A stretch of 64,000 bases of DNA from Affinibrenneria salicis (lineage in GTDB: Bacteria; Pseudomonadota; Gammaproteobacteria; Enterobacterales; Enterobacteriaceae). Where the stretch lies: assembly GCF_008710095.1 (NCBI RefSeq), contig NZ_VYKJ01000002.1:81188-145187 (forward strand), read 5' to 3'. Position numbers and translations under genes: made by a program. Shown one piece after another: positions 43,331-52,840 of this stretch. The notes beneath the pieces are model-generated. The model was not told the origin of the DNA, searched no databases, and was given only the letters and a program-made list of their open reading frames with translations. Every line of letters begins with the position of its first letter. Position 1 is the first letter of the stretch.

Positions 43331-43627
43331 ATGGCGCTTACTAAAGCTGAAATGTCTGAATACCTGTTTGAGAAGCTGGGGCTGAGCAAACGGGATGCCA
43401 AAGAGATAGTCGAGCTGTTTTTTGAAGAGGTTCGTCGTGCTCTGGAAAATGGGGAACAAGTCAAACTGTCCGGTTTCGGCAACTTTGATTTGCGAGACAA
43501 AAACCAGCGTCCTGGACGTAATCCAAAGACGGGCGAAGATATTCCTATTACGGCACGTCGCGTGGTGACGTTCCGTCCGGGGCAAAAATTGAAAAGCCGG
43601 GTGGAGAACGCTTCTCCCAAAGAGTAA
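43331..43627 (+). CDS. ihfA: integration host factor subunit alpha
   Basis: IhfA pairs with IhfB to bend DNA sharply at specific sites in recombination, replication and transcription. The 98-residue product has the HU/IHF fold, the minor-groove arm with the conserved proline ([20 protein letters not shown]) and the C-terminal KLKSRVENA helix. It is cotranscribed with pheST. In E. coli, btuCED follows; here an IS4-family insertion lies in the terminator instead. Confidence 0.97.
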   Translation: MALTKAEMSEYLFEKLGLSKRDAKEIVELFFEEVRRALENGEQVKLSGFGNFDLRDKNQRPGRNPKTGEDIPITARRVVTFRPGQKLKSRVENASPKE

Positions 43628-43723
43628 GCGCGCCCCTCGCGCCGCTGTCAGGAGATCGCGGCTCCCGGTTAGTCCGGCGCCGCTGACAGCGCGTTGCCTT
43701 CTCTCAAAAGACCGCTTTCGGGC

Positions 43724-44340
43724 TAACACCGTTCACTTAAGATGTTTTGAGTGAACGGGATACTGGGTTTTTGAGATTCGAACGGTCCTCTTTTTGGGCC
43801 GTTTTCTCTTTTCTGGCAGGATAAATTGCTTCACATTCTCCCGCATTTTCTTCAGCTTCGTCGGGATCGTCCCTGGTTTACCCAGTGAACACCAGATGAG
43901 TTCATCCTGGATCAGTCTCATCGCCATCACGAAACTTATCCGCAGTGGCGGCACTTTTAACCGCTGACGTGCCTGGGCAATGGAACTGGCAGCGAGAGTC
44001 TCACCTTCCTGCGAACTCAGGACGAGGTCGAGTTTTATCACAACGTCCGTGATGGAGCGGTCGCGGTACAGGCCCATGCCCACAATCAGCCAGACCACGA
44101 GTTCTGTGAGGAGTTTACGTTTACGGATACTGGCTTTATTCGTGGAATCAAGAATCTGAGAAATCCACTCAAGGGGAATGGCACGCTGAAAACAGGAAAG
44201 TGAAGCGGGTTCAGCCCAGGTCTGGGTATCGTCAAGCCAGGTTGAAAGCATAAAAAAGCCCCATCAGAGAATTGATGAGGCTATTGTCGTCTACCCACCG
44301 GATCGTTCACCCGATCATGTTGCTTAACCGATCGGTGTTA
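43724..44340 (-). mobile_element. 617-bp internally deleted IS4-family element with 10-bp target duplication
   Basis: The ends are imperfect inverted repeats: TAACACCGTTCACTTAAG on the left and, read inward from the right, TAACACCGATCGGTTAAG (15 of 18 matching). They are flanked by an exact 10-bp direct repeat, GCTTTCGGGC (43714-43723 and 44341-44350), the target-site duplication. The only gene is a truncated transposase on the minus strand. A hairpin with T-run (about 44254-44282, minus strand) precedes the transposase start and would block readthrough from outside. Confidence 0.93.
43733..44251 (-). pseudogene. IS4-family transposase with the DDE core deleted
   Basis: The 172-residue frame holds the N-terminal part of an IS4-type transposase (about 1-113: 'FQRAIPLEWI', 'RKRKLLTELVVWLIVGMGLYRD', 'ASSIAQARQRL') joined in frame to the C-terminal tail (about 118-172, 'PTKLKKMRENVKQFILPEKRKRPKK'). 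The catalytic region carrying the three acidic residues and the YREK signature, about 250-270 residues, is missing. It cannot transpose itself but keeps both ends and could be moved by a complete relative. Confidence 0.88.
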
Positions 44341-44634
44341 GCTTTCGGGCGGTCTTTTTACGCCTGAATCCTTCATGCAGGCGCTCGTTTTTCCGTTCCC
44401 TGCATCTTTGCCGCCGCCGTTTACCGCAACCGGTCATCCGGCCGGACAATTCTGCTGTTTAAGAGGATAAAAGAGGTTTTATCCTGGATGAATTCGGCAG
44501 TAGGATAGTTTCTTTATCCCCCGCGTTCGCGACCGGATTTCTGCTCGCACCGGCGGCGTTAAGCGTCGTGCCTTACCTGATCGCGTACAGGTAGATAAGC
44601 GAATCAACTCAGCCAAATCTGAAAAGGACAGAGG

Positions 44635-45711
44635 ATGCGAATCTCACAGCACAGGTTAAACAGTATTGCCCGCACCTTATTGCAACAGGCGGGGTGCGGC
44701 GAACAAGAGGCGGAGTGCGTGGCGGACCACCTGGTCGCCGCCAATCTGAAGGGACACGACAGCCATGGCGTAGGCATGTTGCCGGACTACGTTGAATTTA
44801 TTCAGCAGGGCATTATGCATCCGAACACTCCGGCCCGGCTGGTGCGCGACGGCGGCGCGGTGCTGCAGTTCAGCGGCGACCGGGGCTTCGGCCAGCGTAC
44901 CGGCAAAGAAGCGATGCAGGCCGCCATTGAACGAGTGAAAAGCACCGGCGTCTGCCTGATGACGCTGTCCACAACCTGCCATCTCGGTCGCATCGGCACC
45001 TACGGCGAAATGGCCGCCCAGGCCGGTCTGGTGTCGATTCACTTCGTCAACGTCAACGATTTGCCGCCGCTGGTGGCGCCCTGGTGCGGCCGCGAGGCGC
45101 GCTTTGGCACCAATCCGATCTGTATCGCTTTTCCGGCCGGTGAGAAACACCCGGTTTTCATTCTCGATTTCGCCACCAGCATGGTGGCGTTGGGCAAAGC
45201 GCGTGTGGCCTGGCTGGCGGGCAAAACCTTCGATGACGACGTGCTGCTGGATAGCGATGGCCAGCCGACGGCCGATCCGAGCGTGATGTGGGAAGGCGAT
45301 AAGCCGGGCGCGCTGCGGCCGATAGCCAAACATAAAGGCGGCGGCCTGATTCTGGCGGCGGAACTGCTGGCCGGTATTCTGTCCGGCGGCGGCACCATCC
45401 AGCCGGGTAACGAACGTAAGGGCGCCATCGTTAATAATATGACGACGCTGGTCATCGACCCGTCGGCGCTGGTATCAATGGCGTGGCTGCAGAAAGAGTA
45501 CGATGCGATGCTGGATTACGTTCAGTCTTCCGCCGCGCCCGATCCGCAGCAGCCGATCCTGATCGCCGGCGAGCCGGAGCGCCAGAGGCGTCGTGAACGC
45601 GGCCAGCAGGGCATCGTTATCTCCGATGCGGAATGGGAGAGAATCAGCGCGGCGGGCATCTCGTTAGGCATGCGGCGCGAACAGTTCACGCCCGACGGCG
45701 ACGTTGGCTGA
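44635..45711 (+). CDS. malate/L-lactate dehydrogenase-family oxidoreductase (HcxB/YbiC-like)
   Basis: The 358-residue product belongs to the Ldh2/MDH2 family of NAD(P)H-dependent 2-hydroxyacid dehydrogenases. It carries the GHDSHG motif with the catalytic histidine near residue 43, the FGTNPICIAFP cofactor-loop motif and the LDFATS/KHKGGGL blocks. It resembles E. coli HcxB (YbiC, hydroxycarboxylate dehydrogenase B, 361 residues), including the C-terminal RRERGQQGI motif. The substrate could be a phenylpyruvate- or hydroxyglutarate-type acid, but that is inferred from the family. It lies alone after the IS4-family element. Confidence 0.88.
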   Translation: MRISQHRLNSIARTLLQQAGCGEQEAECVADHLVAANLKGHDSHGVGMLPDYVEFIQQGIMHPNTPARLVRDGGAVLQFSGDRGFGQRTGKEAMQAAIERVKSTGVCLMTLSTTCHLGRIGTYGEMAAQAGLVSIHFVNVNDLPPLVAPWCGREARFGTNPICIAFPAGEKHPVFILDFATSMVALGKARVAWLAGKTFDDDVLLDSDGQPTADPSVMWEGDKPGALRPIAKHKGGGLILAAELLAGILSGGGTIQPGNERKGAIVNNMTTLVIDPSALVSMAWLQKEYDAMLDYVQSSAAPDPQQPILIAGEPERQRRRERGQQGIVISDAEWERISAAGISLGMRREQFTPDGDVG

Positions 45712-45720
45712 GCCGGGCGG

Positions 45721-46074
45721 TTATTTCCTGTCTGACCGCCTGCCGGCCGGCGGCGCCGGACGCCGATCGTCGATCAGATGACGGATCGCCAGAATCGGAT
45801 GATGCAGCAACATTCGCGGTCCGGCCCAGCGCATAATGATTTTGATCGCCGCGCGCCGGGCCGGTTGATAGCAGTGGATCGGGCAGTTTTTGCAGGCCGG
45901 TTTCTGTTCTCCGAAATAGCATTTCTCCAGCCGTTTTTGCGCATACTGTAGCAACAGGGCATAGTGCTGGTCGTCGCCGGCCGGCGTCGGGTGGGCCTGC
46001 TGGTAGAGTTCGATCATCAAACCAACGGTGGTCAGTTCCCGCCGGCGTCGTTTACCTGGGGGCGAATTACGCAT
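45721..46074 (-). CDS. small Cys-containing protein of the 'nitrous oxide-stimulated promoter' family
   Basis: The 117-residue product has the family pattern: an N-terminal helix (LTTVGLMIELYQQAH), the cysteine motif CYFGEQKPACKNCPIHCY (about residues 52-69) that could bind zinc or an iron-sulphur cluster, and a YQPARRAAIKIIMRWAGPRM segment. Function is unknown; the family name derives from a promoter study, not from an activity. It converges with the dehydrogenase gene 9 bp away. Confidence 0.75.
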   Translation of the reverse strand: MRNSPPGKRRRRELTTVGLMIELYQQAHPTPAGDDQHYALLLQYAQKRLEKCYFGEQKPACKNCPIHCYQPARRAAIKIIMRWAGPRMLLHHPILAIRHLIDDRRPAPPAGRRSDRK

Positions 46075-46187
46075 AAGACAGCACTCTGAATGCGGATGAT
46101 AGCGGTATTGTTGCAGATTAAATGCTATTTTAACAGCGAGCGCCGCGGCGAAGTGAACGTCGTCGCGGCGGAGGTTATGCGCCGGGT

Positions 46188-47906
46188 TCAGGCATGGCCG
46201 AATTGGGCGTAGTGCAGGCTGGCATAGGTGCCGCTGTGCGCCAGTAGCTCCCGATGGCTGCCCTGTTCGATGATCGTGCCGTTATCGACCACCACGATGC
46301 GGCTGGCGTTCTGAATCGTCGCCAGACGGTGGGCGATAATCAGCGTGGTGCGACCGGCGGAGAGCTCGTTGAGCGACTGCTGAATGGCCTGTTCCGTCGC
46401 GGTATCCAGCGCCGAGGTCGCCTCGTCGAGGATCAGGATCGGCGGATTTTTCAGAAAGATCCGCGCGATTGACAGCCGCTGTTTCTGGCCGCCGGAAAGC
46501 TTCACGCCGCGTTCGCCCACCAGCGTATCCAGCCCGTCCGGCAGACTGGCGATCAGCTCGTCCAGCCGCGCGCGCCGGGCCGCCGCCATGATCTCCTCAT
46601 CGCTGGCGCCCAGCTTGCCATAGGCGATGTTCTCCCGGATCGTGCCGCCAAACAGGAATACATCCTGCTGAACGATGCCAATCTGGCTGCGCAATGAGGC
46701 CTGGGTCATATCGCGAATATCAATGCCGTCGATGGTGATGCTGCCGCTATTGAGGTCGTAAAAGCGCGGCAGCAGCGAGCAGAGCGTGGTCTTGCCGGCG
46801 CCTGACGGGCCGACGAACGCGACGGTCTCGCCGGCGCGGATCGTCAGGTTAATCCCGTTTAGCAGCGTGCGCTGCGCAGAATAGCCGAAGGTGGCGTCGC
46901 GCCAGACGATATCGCCGCGCAGCTGGTCCACCACGCGCGCGGCAGGACGGTCGGCGATATCCGGTACGGTATCAATCAACTGGGTAAAGCGTTTGAAACC
47001 GGCAATGCCTTTCGGGTAACTTTCCAGCACCGAGGTGATTTTAGCTATCGGCCGGAAGAAAACTTCGATCAGCAGTAAAAAACCGATAAAACCGCCGTAG
47101 GAGAGCTCGCCGATCAGCACGTAGCGGATGCCGGCCACCATGACAATCAGCTGAACCAGCCGCGTGCTGAGGTAGCTCAGCGTCAGGCTGGTGGTCATGA
47201 TGCGGTAGGCCTGCAGTTTGGTACGGCGATAACTTTCGTTATCGCGCGCGAAAAGGCGTTGCTCGTGGGTCTCGTTGGCGAACGCCTTGACCACCCGAAT
47301 GCCGCCCACGCTTTCCTCAATCCGCGCGTTAAAGTTACCGATCTGGCCGAACAGACGGCGCCATGTCTCGGTCATGCGCGCGCCGTAGCGGCTGACTAAA
47401 AAGGTCATAAACGGCACGATGACGATGGTCAGCAGCGCCAGATGAACGTGCACGGTCAGCATCAGAATAAAGGCGCCGATGAAGGTCATGATGGCCAGAA
47501 ATAGATCTTCCGGGCCGTGGTGGGCAACTTCGCCCACTTCTTCCAGGTCTTTCGTGACGTGGGTAATAATATGGCCGGTCTTCATATTGTCGAAATAGCG
47601 GAACGACAATTTCTGCAGGTGGTTGAACGCCTGGCGCCGCATATCGGTTTCAATACCGACGCCGAGCGCGTGGCCCCAATAGTTGACGATCGCCATCAGG
47701 CCGGTGTTCAGTATATACACCACCAGCAGCAGCACCGAGGCCAGCAGGATTAACGCCCAGTCCTGAGCCGGCAGCAGCTTATCGATAAACATCTTGATGG
47801 CCATGGGAAAACCCAGTTCCAGCAGGCCCGCCAGAATCGCACAGCCGAAATCCAGCAAGAATAACCCTTTATAAGGTGCGTAATAAGAGAAGAAACGCCG
47901 TAACAT
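46188..47906 (-). CDS. ABC exporter half-transporter (fused permease and ATPase)
   Basis: The 572-residue protein has a six-helix type I exporter domain (about 1-300) and an ATPase domain (about 325-565). Walker A (GPSGAGKTT), Q-loop (VQQDVFLFGG), signature LSGGQKQR, Walker B (ILILDEATSALD) and switch His (IAHRLATI) are all present, so it should work as a homodimer. It resembles YwjA/MsbA-like exporters; the substrate is unknown. The ATG at 47906 fits the family start (MLRRFFSYY); a GTG 12 codons upstream is possible. Single gene. Confidence 0.9.
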   Translation of the reverse strand: MLRRFFSYYAPYKGLFLLDFGCAILAGLLELGFPMAIKMFIDKLLPAQDWALILLASVLLLVVYILNTGLMAIVNYWGHALGVGIETDMRRQAFNHLQKLSFRYFDNMKTGHIITHVTKDLEEVGEVAHHGPEDLFLAIMTFIGAFILMLTVHVHLALLTIVIVPFMTFLVSRYGARMTETWRRLFGQIGNFNARIEESVGGIRVVKAFANETHEQRLFARDNESYRRTKLQAYRIMTTSLTLSYLSTRLVQLIVMVAGIRYVLIGELSYGGFIGFLLLIEVFFRPIAKITSVLESYPKGIAGFKRFTQLIDTVPDIADRPAARVVDQLRGDIVWRDATFGYSAQRTLLNGINLTIRAGETVAFVGPSGAGKTTLCSLLPRFYDLNSGSITIDGIDIRDMTQASLRSQIGIVQQDVFLFGGTIRENIAYGKLGASDEEIMAAARRARLDELIASLPDGLDTLVGERGVKLSGGQKQRLSIARIFLKNPPILILDEATSALDTATEQAIQQSLNELSAGRTTLIIAHRLATIQNASRIVVVDNGTIIEQGSHRELLAHSGTYASLHYAQFGHA

Positions 47907-48119
47907 ACAACAGCTTACCAGGTTAATGAAATATGCTTTCACTATAACAGGTTATCCTGTCGGGGCGATGACAAAACGGATAAAAAAAGCGCGGATGATT
48001 GACGGCGCAGGCTGGCTTAACGGGAGAGACGACCGACGGCGCGACGCGGGGCGTCGGCGGCGGGGAGAAATACAAGACGGGCTGCGCTGCCGCTCGGCCC
48101 GCCTGCGCTTTAGCGCGAA

Positions 48120-48944
48120 TTAACGCCAGAAATCATCAAACACGGTCACCGGCGGCCGACGTTTATGCTCGGTTTTACGGTACCAGTTTTCGATGGTCGC
48201 GGCGGCGGCCGGATCGATGCTTTTCCCTTCCAGGTAGTCATCGATTGACTCGTAGCTAACGCCCAGCGCGACTTCGTCCGGCAGGGCCGGGCGATCTTCT
48301 TCCAGATCGGCGGTCGGCGCCTTGGTATAGAGGTGCGACGGGCAGTTCAGCGCCTTCAGCAGCGCTTTCCCCTGGCGTTTATTCAGCCGGAAAATCGGAT
48401 TGATATCGGTGCCGCCGTCGCCGTATTTGGTGAAGAAACCGGTCACCGCTTCGGCGCCGTGGTCGGTGCCGACCACCAGCCCGGCGTGCATGCCGGCGAT
48501 GCTGTACTGCGCCTTCATGCGCTCGCGCGCCTTCTCATTGCCTTTGACAAAATCGGACAGCGTGATGCCGATATTTTTCAGGGTTGCTTCGCTGGCGTCC
48601 ACCGCCGGTTTAATATTGACGGTGAACAGTTTATCGGGCTGGATGAAGCCGATGGCATCCTGACAGTCGGACTCGTCCGCCTGCACGCCATAAGGCAGCC
48701 GCACGGCGATGAACTGATAGCTCTCATCGCCGGTTTCGTTGCGCATTTCGCTAATGGCGAGCTGACTCAGTTTGCCGGTCAACGTGGAATCCTGACCGCC
48801 GCTAAGGCCGACGACCAGCGATTTAACGAACGGATGCGCCTTCAGGTAATCCTTCAGAAAATCGATGCTGACGCGGATCTCCTGTTCAGGATCGATAACG
48901 GGCTTAACACCCAGCGCCTGAATAATGTCTTGTTGCAGTGCCAT
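48120..48944 (-). CDS. nadE: ammonia-dependent NAD+ synthetase
   Basis: NadE makes NAD+ from deamido-NAD+, ATP and ammonia, the last step of NAD synthesis. The 274-residue product (E. coli 275) has the ATP pyrophosphatase PP-loop [10 protein letters not shown] (about residues 46-55), the ammonia/deamido-NAD site [21 protein letters not shown], and the C-terminal [14 protein letters not shown] end. There is no glutaminase domain. It is divergent from osmE as in E. coli. Confidence 0.98.
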   Translation of the reverse strand: MALQQDIIQALGVKPVIDPEQEIRVSIDFLKDYLKAHPFVKSLVVGLSGGQDSTLTGKLSQLAISEMRNETGDESYQFIAVRLPYGVQADESDCQDAIGFIQPDKLFTVNIKPAVDASEATLKNIGITLSDFVKGNEKARERMKAQYSIAGMHAGLVVGTDHGAEAVTGFFTKYGDGGTDINPIFRLNKRQGKALLKALNCPSHLYTKAPTADLEEDRPALPDEVALGVSYESIDDYLEGKSIDPAAAATIENWYRKTEHKRRPPVTVFDDFWR

Positions 48945-49145
48945 ATTCCATGTCCTCCCGGAAATATATCGCCAAAGTCTTAGGCCGATTGTAAACGATC
49001 TGGCGGAAAGAAAAAGGATAAGCGAAACCGGCGTCGAATTGCGTGTTTTTTTACTATCAATGAGGCATTTAGCCCGGGATCGATTTGAAAAAACGCCCGT
49101 TGTCTTCTAGCCTTAACGGTGACGCCTAATCAACGAGGTAACATG

Positions 49146-49472
49146 ATGAAGAATAACAGACTAATACTTTGTGCGGCAGCGGCTCTGGTTATCCTGTCTG
49201 GTTGTACGGCCTATGACCGGGCGGCAAGTTTCGTCAATGAACCGGTAGTGAAAGACGTGAAGACGGGGATGACGAAGGAACAGGTGCGGCAGATTGCCGG
49301 GCCGCCTTCAACGGAGATTACCATGGTTCATGCGCGCGGCACCTGTAGCACCTATGTTATTGGCCAGCGCGACGGCAAGCTGCAGACCTATTTTGTCAGC
49401 TTCAATGATACCGGTCACGTGATGAATAAAGGCTTCCAGAGCTGCGAAGAGTACGATTCCAACCCGAGTTAA
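49146..49472 (+). CDS. osmE: osmotically inducible lipoprotein OsmE
   Basis: A small outer-membrane-type lipoprotein with a SmpA/OmlA-like fold. The signal peptide [20 protein letters not shown] ends with lipobox LSGC, so Cys20 would be acylated. The mature part holds the '[17 protein letters not shown]' fold signature and the [17 protein letters not shown] block shared with E. coli. ATG at 49146 is 7 bp after GAGG; ATG at 49143 is an equal reading-frame alternative. Divergent from nadE. Confidence 0.94.
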   Translation: MKNNRLILCAAAALVILSGCTAYDRAASFVNEPVVKDVKTGMTKEQVRQIAGPPSTEITMVHARGTCSTYVIGQRDGKLQTYFVSFNDTGHVMNKGFQSCEEYDSNPS

Positions 49473-49487
49473 GCCTGTTGTGATCGA

Positions 49488-49528
49488 TAAAAAAACCGGA
49501 TGCGCCTCGCGGCTCTCCGGTTTTTTTT
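49488..49528. terminator. bidirectional terminator between osmE and tcyP
   Basis: AACCGGA ... TCCGGTT form a stem with a 15-base inner loop, flanked by A-run and T8. It can end both osmE (+) and the converging tcyP (-). Confidence 0.85.
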
Positions 49529-49556
49529 CGCCCTCAGGACGCGTGATGGCGCGGTG

Positions 49557-50945
49557 TTAATGCCGGGCCAGTTCAACGTCTTGTCGGGAAAAGATCGTTT
49601 TGTCCGTCTGTCTCAGTAACTGGCTGGTAACCGTCCCGGCGGTCATTGAGCCGCTGACGTTCAGCGCGGTTCGGCCCATATCGATCAACGGTTCGACCGA
49701 AATCAGCAGCGCCACCAGCGTGACCGGCAGCCCCATGGCCGGCAGTACTATCAGTGCGGCGAAGGTCGCGCCGCCGCCGACGCCGGCCACCCCGGCGGAA
49801 CTGACGGTAACGATACCGACAAGCGTGGCGATCCACACCGGATCAAACGGGTTGATGCCGACGGTCGGCGCCACCATCACCGCCAGCATGGCCGGATAAA
49901 GCCCGGCGCAGCCGTTCTGGCCGATGGTGGTGCCGAAAGAGGCGGCAAAACTGGCGATCGATTCAGGTACGCCGATGCGTCGCGTTTGCGCTTCGATACT
50001 GAGCGGGATGGTGGCGGCGCTGGAGCGACTGGTAAAGGCGAAGCTGAGCACCGGCGCGATTTTGCGGAAAAACTTCAGCGGGTTGATGCCGGTGAAGGTC
50101 AGCAGCAGGGCGTGTACGATGAACATCAGAACCAGACCGAGGTAGGATGCGACGACAAAGCCGCCGAGTTTAATGATCTCCTGCAGGTTGGAACTGCCGA
50201 CCATTTTAGTCATCAGCGCCAGTACGCCGTAAGGGGTCAGACTCATGACCAGACGTACCAGCTTCATCACCCACGACTGCAGCGTATCGATCGCTACGAT
50301 GACGCGTTCGCCTTTGGCGGCGTCATCTTTTAACAGGCGCAGCGCGGCGACGCCGAGAAACGCGGCGAAGATCACCACGCTAATAATGGCGGTGGGGCTG
50401 GCGCCGGTCAGTTCGGCGAACGGGTTCTTCGGAATAAACGACAGCACCAGTTGCGGTACGTTCAGGTCGGCGACTTTACCGATATAGTTGTTTTCAATCG
50501 CCGACAGGCGGGCTGTCTCCTGCGCGCCCTGCACCAGTCCGCCGGCGTTCAGGCCAAACAGACCGGTCACCAGCACGCCGATCAGCGCCGCAATCAGTGT
50601 GGTAAACAGCAGGGTGCCCAGCGTCAGCAGGCTGATTTTGCCCAGTGAAGCGGCATTGTGCAATTTTGCCACCGAACTGAGAATAGAGACAAAGACCAGC
50701 GGCATAACAATCATCTGCAGCAGCTGCACGTAACCGTTGCCGACAATGTTGAACCAGCTAATCGACTGCTTAACCACCAGGCTATCGCTGGCGTAAACCA
50801 GGTGCAGGGCCAGTCCAAACAGCACGCCGAGCGCCAGCGCGAACAGCACCCTCCGGGCCAGACTCCAGCGGTTTTTGCCGCTGTAATGCACCAGCGCCAG
50901 TAACAGAATAAAGACTATGATGTTGAGTATGAGTGGAAAATTCAT
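49557..50945 (-). CDS. tcyP: L-cystine/sulphur-containing amino-acid symporter TcyP (YdjN)
   Basis: TcyP is an ATP-independent cystine importer of the dicarboxylate/amino acid:cation symporter family in the inner membrane. The 462-residue product (E. coli 463) carries the family's serine-rich re-entrant loop ([11 protein letters not shown]), the [15 protein letters not shown] motif and [16 protein letters not shown] hairpin. Eight transmembrane helices are expected. It precedes ydjM, in the neighbourhood seen in E. coli. Confidence 0.96.
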   Translation of the reverse strand: MNFPLILNIIVFILLLALVHYSGKNRWSLARRVLFALALGVLFGLALHLVYASDSLVVKQSISWFNIVGNGYVQLLQMIVMPLVFVSILSSVAKLHNAASLGKISLLTLGTLLFTTLIAALIGVLVTGLFGLNAGGLVQGAQETARLSAIENNYIGKVADLNVPQLVLSFIPKNPFAELTGASPTAIISVVIFAAFLGVAALRLLKDDAAKGERVIVAIDTLQSWVMKLVRLVMSLTPYGVLALMTKMVGSSNLQEIIKLGGFVVASYLGLVLMFIVHALLLTFTGINPLKFFRKIAPVLSFAFTSRSSAATIPLSIEAQTRRIGVPESIASFAASFGTTIGQNGCAGLYPAMLAVMVAPTVGINPFDPVWIATLVGIVTVSSAGVAGVGGGATFAALIVLPAMGLPVTLVALLISVEPLIDMGRTALNVSGSMTAGTVTSQLLRQTDKTIFSRQDVELARH

Positions 50946-51086
50946 CCGACCTTCTCCCGGATAATCAATCAGGCTCGTCGAGCCGGTAATAAAACGGCGG
51001 ACAGGATATCAGGTCTGTTGTTGTTTGGTCGTCATAAAAAAGAATTAACTATTCCATACTTCCTTATTACCCGATGATTATTGTGC

Positions 51087-51668
51087 CTATTTAAGATTTA
51101 GCAGACGGATAAATTCAAAACGGATACTGTTGACCAGTCTTGCCGGCTGTTCATAGTTATAGCTGGTGAGCGCTTTCTGCGGCAGCAGCATAGCGAAAAA
51201 CATCAGGCCGAGGCACAGCGCGCGCTCCAGCTGATTACCCTGCTGTGAATTGAGCAGCGGCAGACAAAAACGCCAGCGGCAGGGCCAGAGCAGGGGAACG
51301 CCGGCGGAGGTCAGCATATCGGCGATGATATGGCTGAGATAGCCGATAATCATGGCGTGCCAGGCGTCGGACGGAATGATCCAGCCGGCGGGCAGACGGG
51401 TATGGATAAACCACAGACCGGCGACAATCGCCAGCAGGCTGTGGGTAAAACCGCGATGGCCGAATGCGCGTGCGATCGGCGCGGAAATCCATTTCAGGCG
51501 CTGCCCCAGCAGCGATTTGGGATGATCGATGTCCGGCAGCAACGACGTCAGCAGCGCGCCCGGGATCAGATGCCACCAGTCGCCCGCCGCCAGTTCGGGC
51601 GACAGTTCGACCTTATGGGCGAAAATCACGCAGGCGACGGAAAATATCAGATGTCCTTCCGCGGTCAT
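51087..51668 (-). CDS. ydjM: YdjM, LexA-regulated inner-membrane metal-dependent hydrolase family protein
   Basis: The 193-residue product belongs to the YdjM/YbcI family (DUF457), with four predicted membrane segments and conserved metal-binding-type motifs: H6 near the N-terminus, LLPDIDHPKSLLGQRLK, HRGFTHSLLA and SHIIADMLTSAGVPLLWP. The catalytic activity is not established. A LexA box lies just before the start, as for E. coli ydjM, so it is probably an SOS gene. Confidence 0.94.
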   Translation of the reverse strand: MTAEGHLIFSVACVIFAHKVELSPELAAGDWWHLIPGALLTSLLPDIDHPKSLLGQRLKWISAPIARAFGHRGFTHSLLAIVAGLWFIHTRLPAGWIIPSDAWHAMIIGYLSHIIADMLTSAGVPLLWPCRWRFCLPLLNSQQGNQLERALCLGLMFFAMLLPQKALTSYNYEQPARLVNSIRFEFIRLLNLK

Positions 51669-51686
51669 AGGGCTTCTCGAATGAAA

Positions 51687-51702
51687 CTGTTATTTTATAC
51701 AG
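51687..51702 (-). promoter_or_regulatory. LexA box upstream of ydjM
   Basis: CTG-N10-CAG with an AT-only spacer inside TACTG...CAG context (read on the minus strand, CTGTATAAAATAACAG). It lies 18 bp before the ydjM start codon, so repressor binding would cover the promoter. Confidence 0.9.
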
Positions 51703-51834
51703 TATAAAAGATTCGCGCGGCAGGGGGAAGTTGTGACGGCGTAACTATTTGTGACGCCGTCGGTGAAAGCGACGCGCAGCGCCGGCCAGGTTAAGACGAT
51801 GGACCGGCGGCGCGGCGTAAGTCGGACGCGTTGT

Positions 51835-52506
51835 TTAGCGGCCGAGCAGGTCCGCAGATTGCAGTTCCAGCAGCGAACCGAGTTTCCGGTTGGCGAGGCT
51901 CCAGCGCGCATCGTCGCGCAGTTCGGCCTGCGGCACGACAATCGAACGCATGCGGGCCGCTTTCGTGGCGATCACGCCGTTGAGCGAGTCTTCCAGCGTC
52001 ACGCACTCGAGCGGATTCACGCCGAGCTTTTCCGCCGCCTGCAGATAAACTTCCGGGTGCGGTTTGCTGTAGGGCAGGTGTTCGGCCGAGACCAGAACGT
52101 CGAAATAATCGCGCAGATGAAATATCTCCAGCACGCGCTCCAGCATAAACAACGGCGAGGCCGAGGCCAGACCGACCTTCAGTTTCAGCTCGCGGCACAG
52201 CTGCAGCGCCTGTTCGACGCCGGGCAATAGCGGGCGGCGCTGTTCAACCAGCGTCAGCGCGCGCTCGATAATCTGCTGCACTACCTGCTGTCGGCTGGGG
52301 CTGGTCCAGGGCGCGTGGTGATACCAGAGGTCAACGACCAGATCGATGCGTAATCCCAGAGTATCCAGCATGGGGTCTTGCAGCGAGATATTGAGACCCA
52401 GCTCGCGGATGACGTCCAGTTCGGCGAGATCCCACAGCGGTTCAGAATCAATCAGTAATCCGTCCATATCGAAAATAGCGGCTTTAACGGTATAAGCACC
52501 TGACAT
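51835..52506 (-). CDS. hxpB: hexitol/2-deoxyglucose-6-phosphate phosphatase HxpB (YniC)
   Basis: A HAD-family sugar-phosphate phosphatase in the cytoplasm. The 223-residue product begins with the nucleophile motif FDMDGLLIDSEP (Asp13 and Asp15 region), has motif II in VGLASASP, the Lys in YSKPHPEVY and motif IV in ECVTLEDSLNG. Length and order match E. coli YniC (222). Divergent from yniB. Confidence 0.95.
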   Translation of the reverse strand: MSGAYTVKAAIFDMDGLLIDSEPLWDLAELDVIRELGLNISLQDPMLDTLGLRIDLVVDLWYHHAPWTSPSRQQVVQQIIERALTLVEQRRPLLPGVEQALQLCRELKLKVGLASASPLFMLERVLEIFHLRDYFDVLVSAEHLPYSKPHPEVYLQAAEKLGVNPLECVTLEDSLNGVIATKAARMRSIVVPQAELRDDARWSLANRKLGSLLELQSADLLGR

Positions 52507-52533
52507 GCCTGGCTCCTTTTAGCGCAATAAAAT

Positions 52534-52708
52534 GTACTCGTCATGTTTCAGATCGCAGGTGCGTTAGCTGCGCTGAATTATTCAGCCCATCGCTGGAATT
52601 CTTCCCTGATGCTCCTCCTTCGGGCAGCGCCGGCGTTGTGGAAATCGGTCACAGACCGATTTGTCCGTTGCTTGCCGCCTTACCTGCAACCTGAATTATG
52701 TAGACTAT
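52534..52708. repeat. 175-bp palindrome-ended intergenic repeat (YPAL-like)
   Basis: Left end GTACTCGTCATGTTTCAGATCGCAGG-type sequence and right end, inverse of ATAGTCTACATAATTCAGG, are terminal inverted repeats of the same family as 24828-25076. It fills the hxpB-yniB divergent region and so contributes to the untranslated leaders or promoters of both genes. Confidence 0.8.
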
Positions 52709-52840
52709 GGCTACTGTATCACTCTGCGTCAGGAAGCCAAACCGCCGTCGCCCGGCGAGTGGATGCAAAACGGCGAGCGAATAGCGCCGACAACGGGTAA
52801 ACTTAGCCGGGTATCGGGGACGTCACAACAAGGGGAACTC

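Larger units (their letters stand above)
43706..44359 (+). terminator. ihfA Rho-independent terminator, split by an IS insertion
   Basis: The left arm AAAAGACCGC is at 43706-43715 and the right arm GCGGTCTTTT with T-run at 44349-44359. Joined at the duplicated GCTTTCGGGC they form a perfect terminator hairpin with loop TTTCGG. The IS4-family element sits between, so the original hairpin can no longer form over a short distance. Confidence 0.85.

Noticed and set aside
43724..44340. breakpoint of the ihfA-btuC rearrangement
   Set aside because: The exact target duplication and restored terminator on both sides show a simple insertion, so the element does not itself mark the rearrangement.
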